From positions 1 to 64,000 of the forward strand of contig JAHDIF010000012.1 in the NCBI GenBank assembly GCA_020630915.1: a stretch of DNA of 64,000 nt. Reading direction: 5' to 3'. The notes below the pieces were generated by a model. That model worked only from the letters and a program-made list of their open reading frames with translations. It had not been told where the DNA came from and searched no databases. Origin of the DNA: Dokdonia sp. GTDB taxonomy: Bacteria > Bacteroidota > Bacteroidia > Flavobacteriales > Flavobacteriaceae. Below are positions 62,874 through 64,000 of the stretch, one piece after another; position 1 is the stretch's first letter, and each line of letters begins with the position of its first letter. The position numbers were made by a program, and so were the translations under genes.

Positions 62874-64000
62874 ATGAGTCATTCAAAAATTCCTATTGCA
62901 CAATCCATCGTACACCTTTGTCTTTCTAAAGGTATAGATCACGTGGTAATTTCTCCAGGTTCTCGAAATGCACCTCTTACTATAGAATTTACCAAGAATA
63001 AAGATACTAAGGCTTATAGCATTGTAGATGAAAGATGCGCGGCATTTGTAGGATTAGGTATCGCACAGCAACTTAAAAAACCGGTTGCGTTAGTTTGTAC
63101 ATCAGGAAGCGCATTATTAAATTATTATCCAGCCATATCAGAAGCTTTTTATAGTGATATTCCATTAGTTGTCATCAGTGCAGATAGACCCGTCGAACGT
63201 ATCGACATAGGCGATGGTCAGACTATTAGACAAAAAAATGTTTTTAAAAATCATATTCTTTATTCGGCAAATCTTTATTCTGAGGTGGTTCCTAATCAAG
63301 AGGTAGTAGACTTTACAATTAAACAGAAAATTAAAGAGAGTAGGCGTCATAATGAACAAGAGATCAATAGTGCTCTTAATATAGCAATTGAGCAACAAGG
63401 TCCCGTACATATCAATGTGCCTTTTTATGAGCCTTTGTATGATACCATACCAGATAAAATAGTACAACCAATAGAGATTGCTCCCAAGTTTAATTTAACA
63501 GAAATAACGAGCGAAGAGTTACTCCCTTTTGCACAACTTTGGAACAAATCAAAACGCAAGATGGTGCTTGTAGGTGTTATGCCTCCTAATAGTATTGAAC
63601 AGCATTTTTTAGATACCTTAGGAGCATCTCCAGATGTAGTTGTTTTTACCGAAACGACTTCTAATTTACATCACGATTCTTTTTTTACCCGTATAGACAA
63701 CCTGATAGGCTCTTTAGATAAAGAAGGGTTTAAAATGTTGCAGCCAGAAATATTACTAACCATGGGAGGGATGGTTGTATCTAAAAAAATTAAAAATATT
63801 TTGAGAAACTACCAGCCAGCACACCACTGGCATATTGATACTAAAAAAGCATATGACACCTATTTTTGTCTTAACAAGCATTTTAAAAAGGCACCTAATG
63901 AATTTTTAGGGCAGTTTTTGGAGCTTACGCAAATTGTGGATAGTAATTATCAAGAAAAGTGGTTGACAGTAAGACATTATAGAGATGCAAAACATAAAGA
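62874..64000 (+). CDS. menD: SEPHCHC synthase MenD, N-terminal part (continues past window)
   Basis: The ATG at 62874 opens a frame that runs off the window end with 375 residues so far, so the gene is cut, not broken. The N terminus shows VISPGSRNAPLTIEF and IVDERCAAFVGLGIAQQ with the ThDP-activating Glu, and LVCTSGSALLNYYPAISEA. MenD joins isochorismate and 2-oxoglutarate in menaquinone synthesis. It follows menF by 64 bases. Confidence 0.95.
   Translation, partial: MSHSKIPIAQSIVHLCLSKGIDHVVISPGSRNAPLTIEFTKNKDTKAYSIVDERCAAFVGLGIAQQLKKPVALVCTSGSALLNYYPAISEAFYSDIPLVVISADRPVERIDIGDGQTIRQKNVFKNHILYSANLYSEVVPNQEVVDFTIKQKIKESRRHNEQEINSALNIAIEQQGPVHINVPFYEPLYDTIPDKIVQPIEIAPKFNLTEITSEELLPFAQLWNKSKRKMVLVGVMPPNSIEQHFLDTLGASPDVVVFTETTSNLHHDSFFTRIDNLIGSLDKEGFKMLQPEILLTMGGMVVSKKIKNILRNYQPAHHWHIDTKKAYDTYFCLNKHFKKAPNEFLGQFLELTQIVDSNYQEKWLTVRHYRDAKHK

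Overview
The window looks like chromosome of a marine Flavobacteriaceae (Bacteroidota) of the Dokdonia/Krokinobacter type. The evidence is low GC, Bacteroidota-style -7 boxes (TAnnTTTG-like), short 'SC' lipoprotein signals, a T9SS sorting tail on a GH16 enzyme, an N-succinyl/acetyl-type arginine pathway, and a very frequent 14-bp palindrome GCTTTCGCGAAAGC. No phage, IS element, CRISPR array, rRNA or tRNA gene was seen. Most of the window is core metabolism.

Layout. 1-705: tail of a YifB/ComM-type AAA+ gene. 729-5343: tightly overlapping operon of a DUF2891 lipoprotein, an NRAMP-like transporter without the usual metal-binding residues, and 5-oxoprolinase pxpABC. 5.3-7.2 kb: a small hypothetical gene and an aldehyde dehydrogenase (minus strand). 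7.3-14.4 kb: ilvD-ilvB-ilvN-ilvC-ilvA. 14.4-17.5 kb: Sua5-type tRNA modification enzyme, S41 peptidase and a membrane LytTR regulator. 17.6-27.8 kb: a seven-gene minus-strand type I restriction island with transcription order half-hsdS, hsdM, rhuM, hsdS, AlbA_2 ATP-binding protein, hsdR, YgjP-type metallopeptidase. 28-32.5 kb: lipoproteins and a glycoside hydrolase. 32.7-42.3 kb: arginine operon, preceded by an Arg-rich leader peptide: GNAT-argG-argC-proC-argD-argF'-argB-argE-argH. 42.4-47.0 kb: leuA-leuC-leuD-leuB on the minus strand. 47-57.7 kb: assorted genes, including panB, an S23 four-helix-bundle gene embedded in 8-nt repeat arrays, an rluA-like gene, sdaA and a Crp/Fnr regulator. 57.8-59.7 kb: dnaK with a clear terminator. 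60-64 kb: a hydrolase and a GNAT, then a menaquinone cluster (hotdog thioesterase, menF, menD running off the end).

The branched-chain, leucine and arginine operons share an unusual feature. Seven genes (ilvN, ilvC, ilvA, argG, argC, proC, leuB) have an 8-bp-stem hairpin with a 4-nt loop directly upstream of, or overlapping, the start codon. Three stem positions covary between copies. Two further dispersed repeat families lie in the same operons.

The least explained structures are two classes of strictly phased degenerate short-tandem arrays. One is 35 units of 7 nt starting on the argG stop codon. The other is three blocks of 8-nt units around the S23-family gene between panB and an rluA-like gene that lacks a recognisable start codon; the last block is in inverted orientation. 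These arrays, and the gene embedded in one of them, are the best candidate here for an undescribed genetic element.
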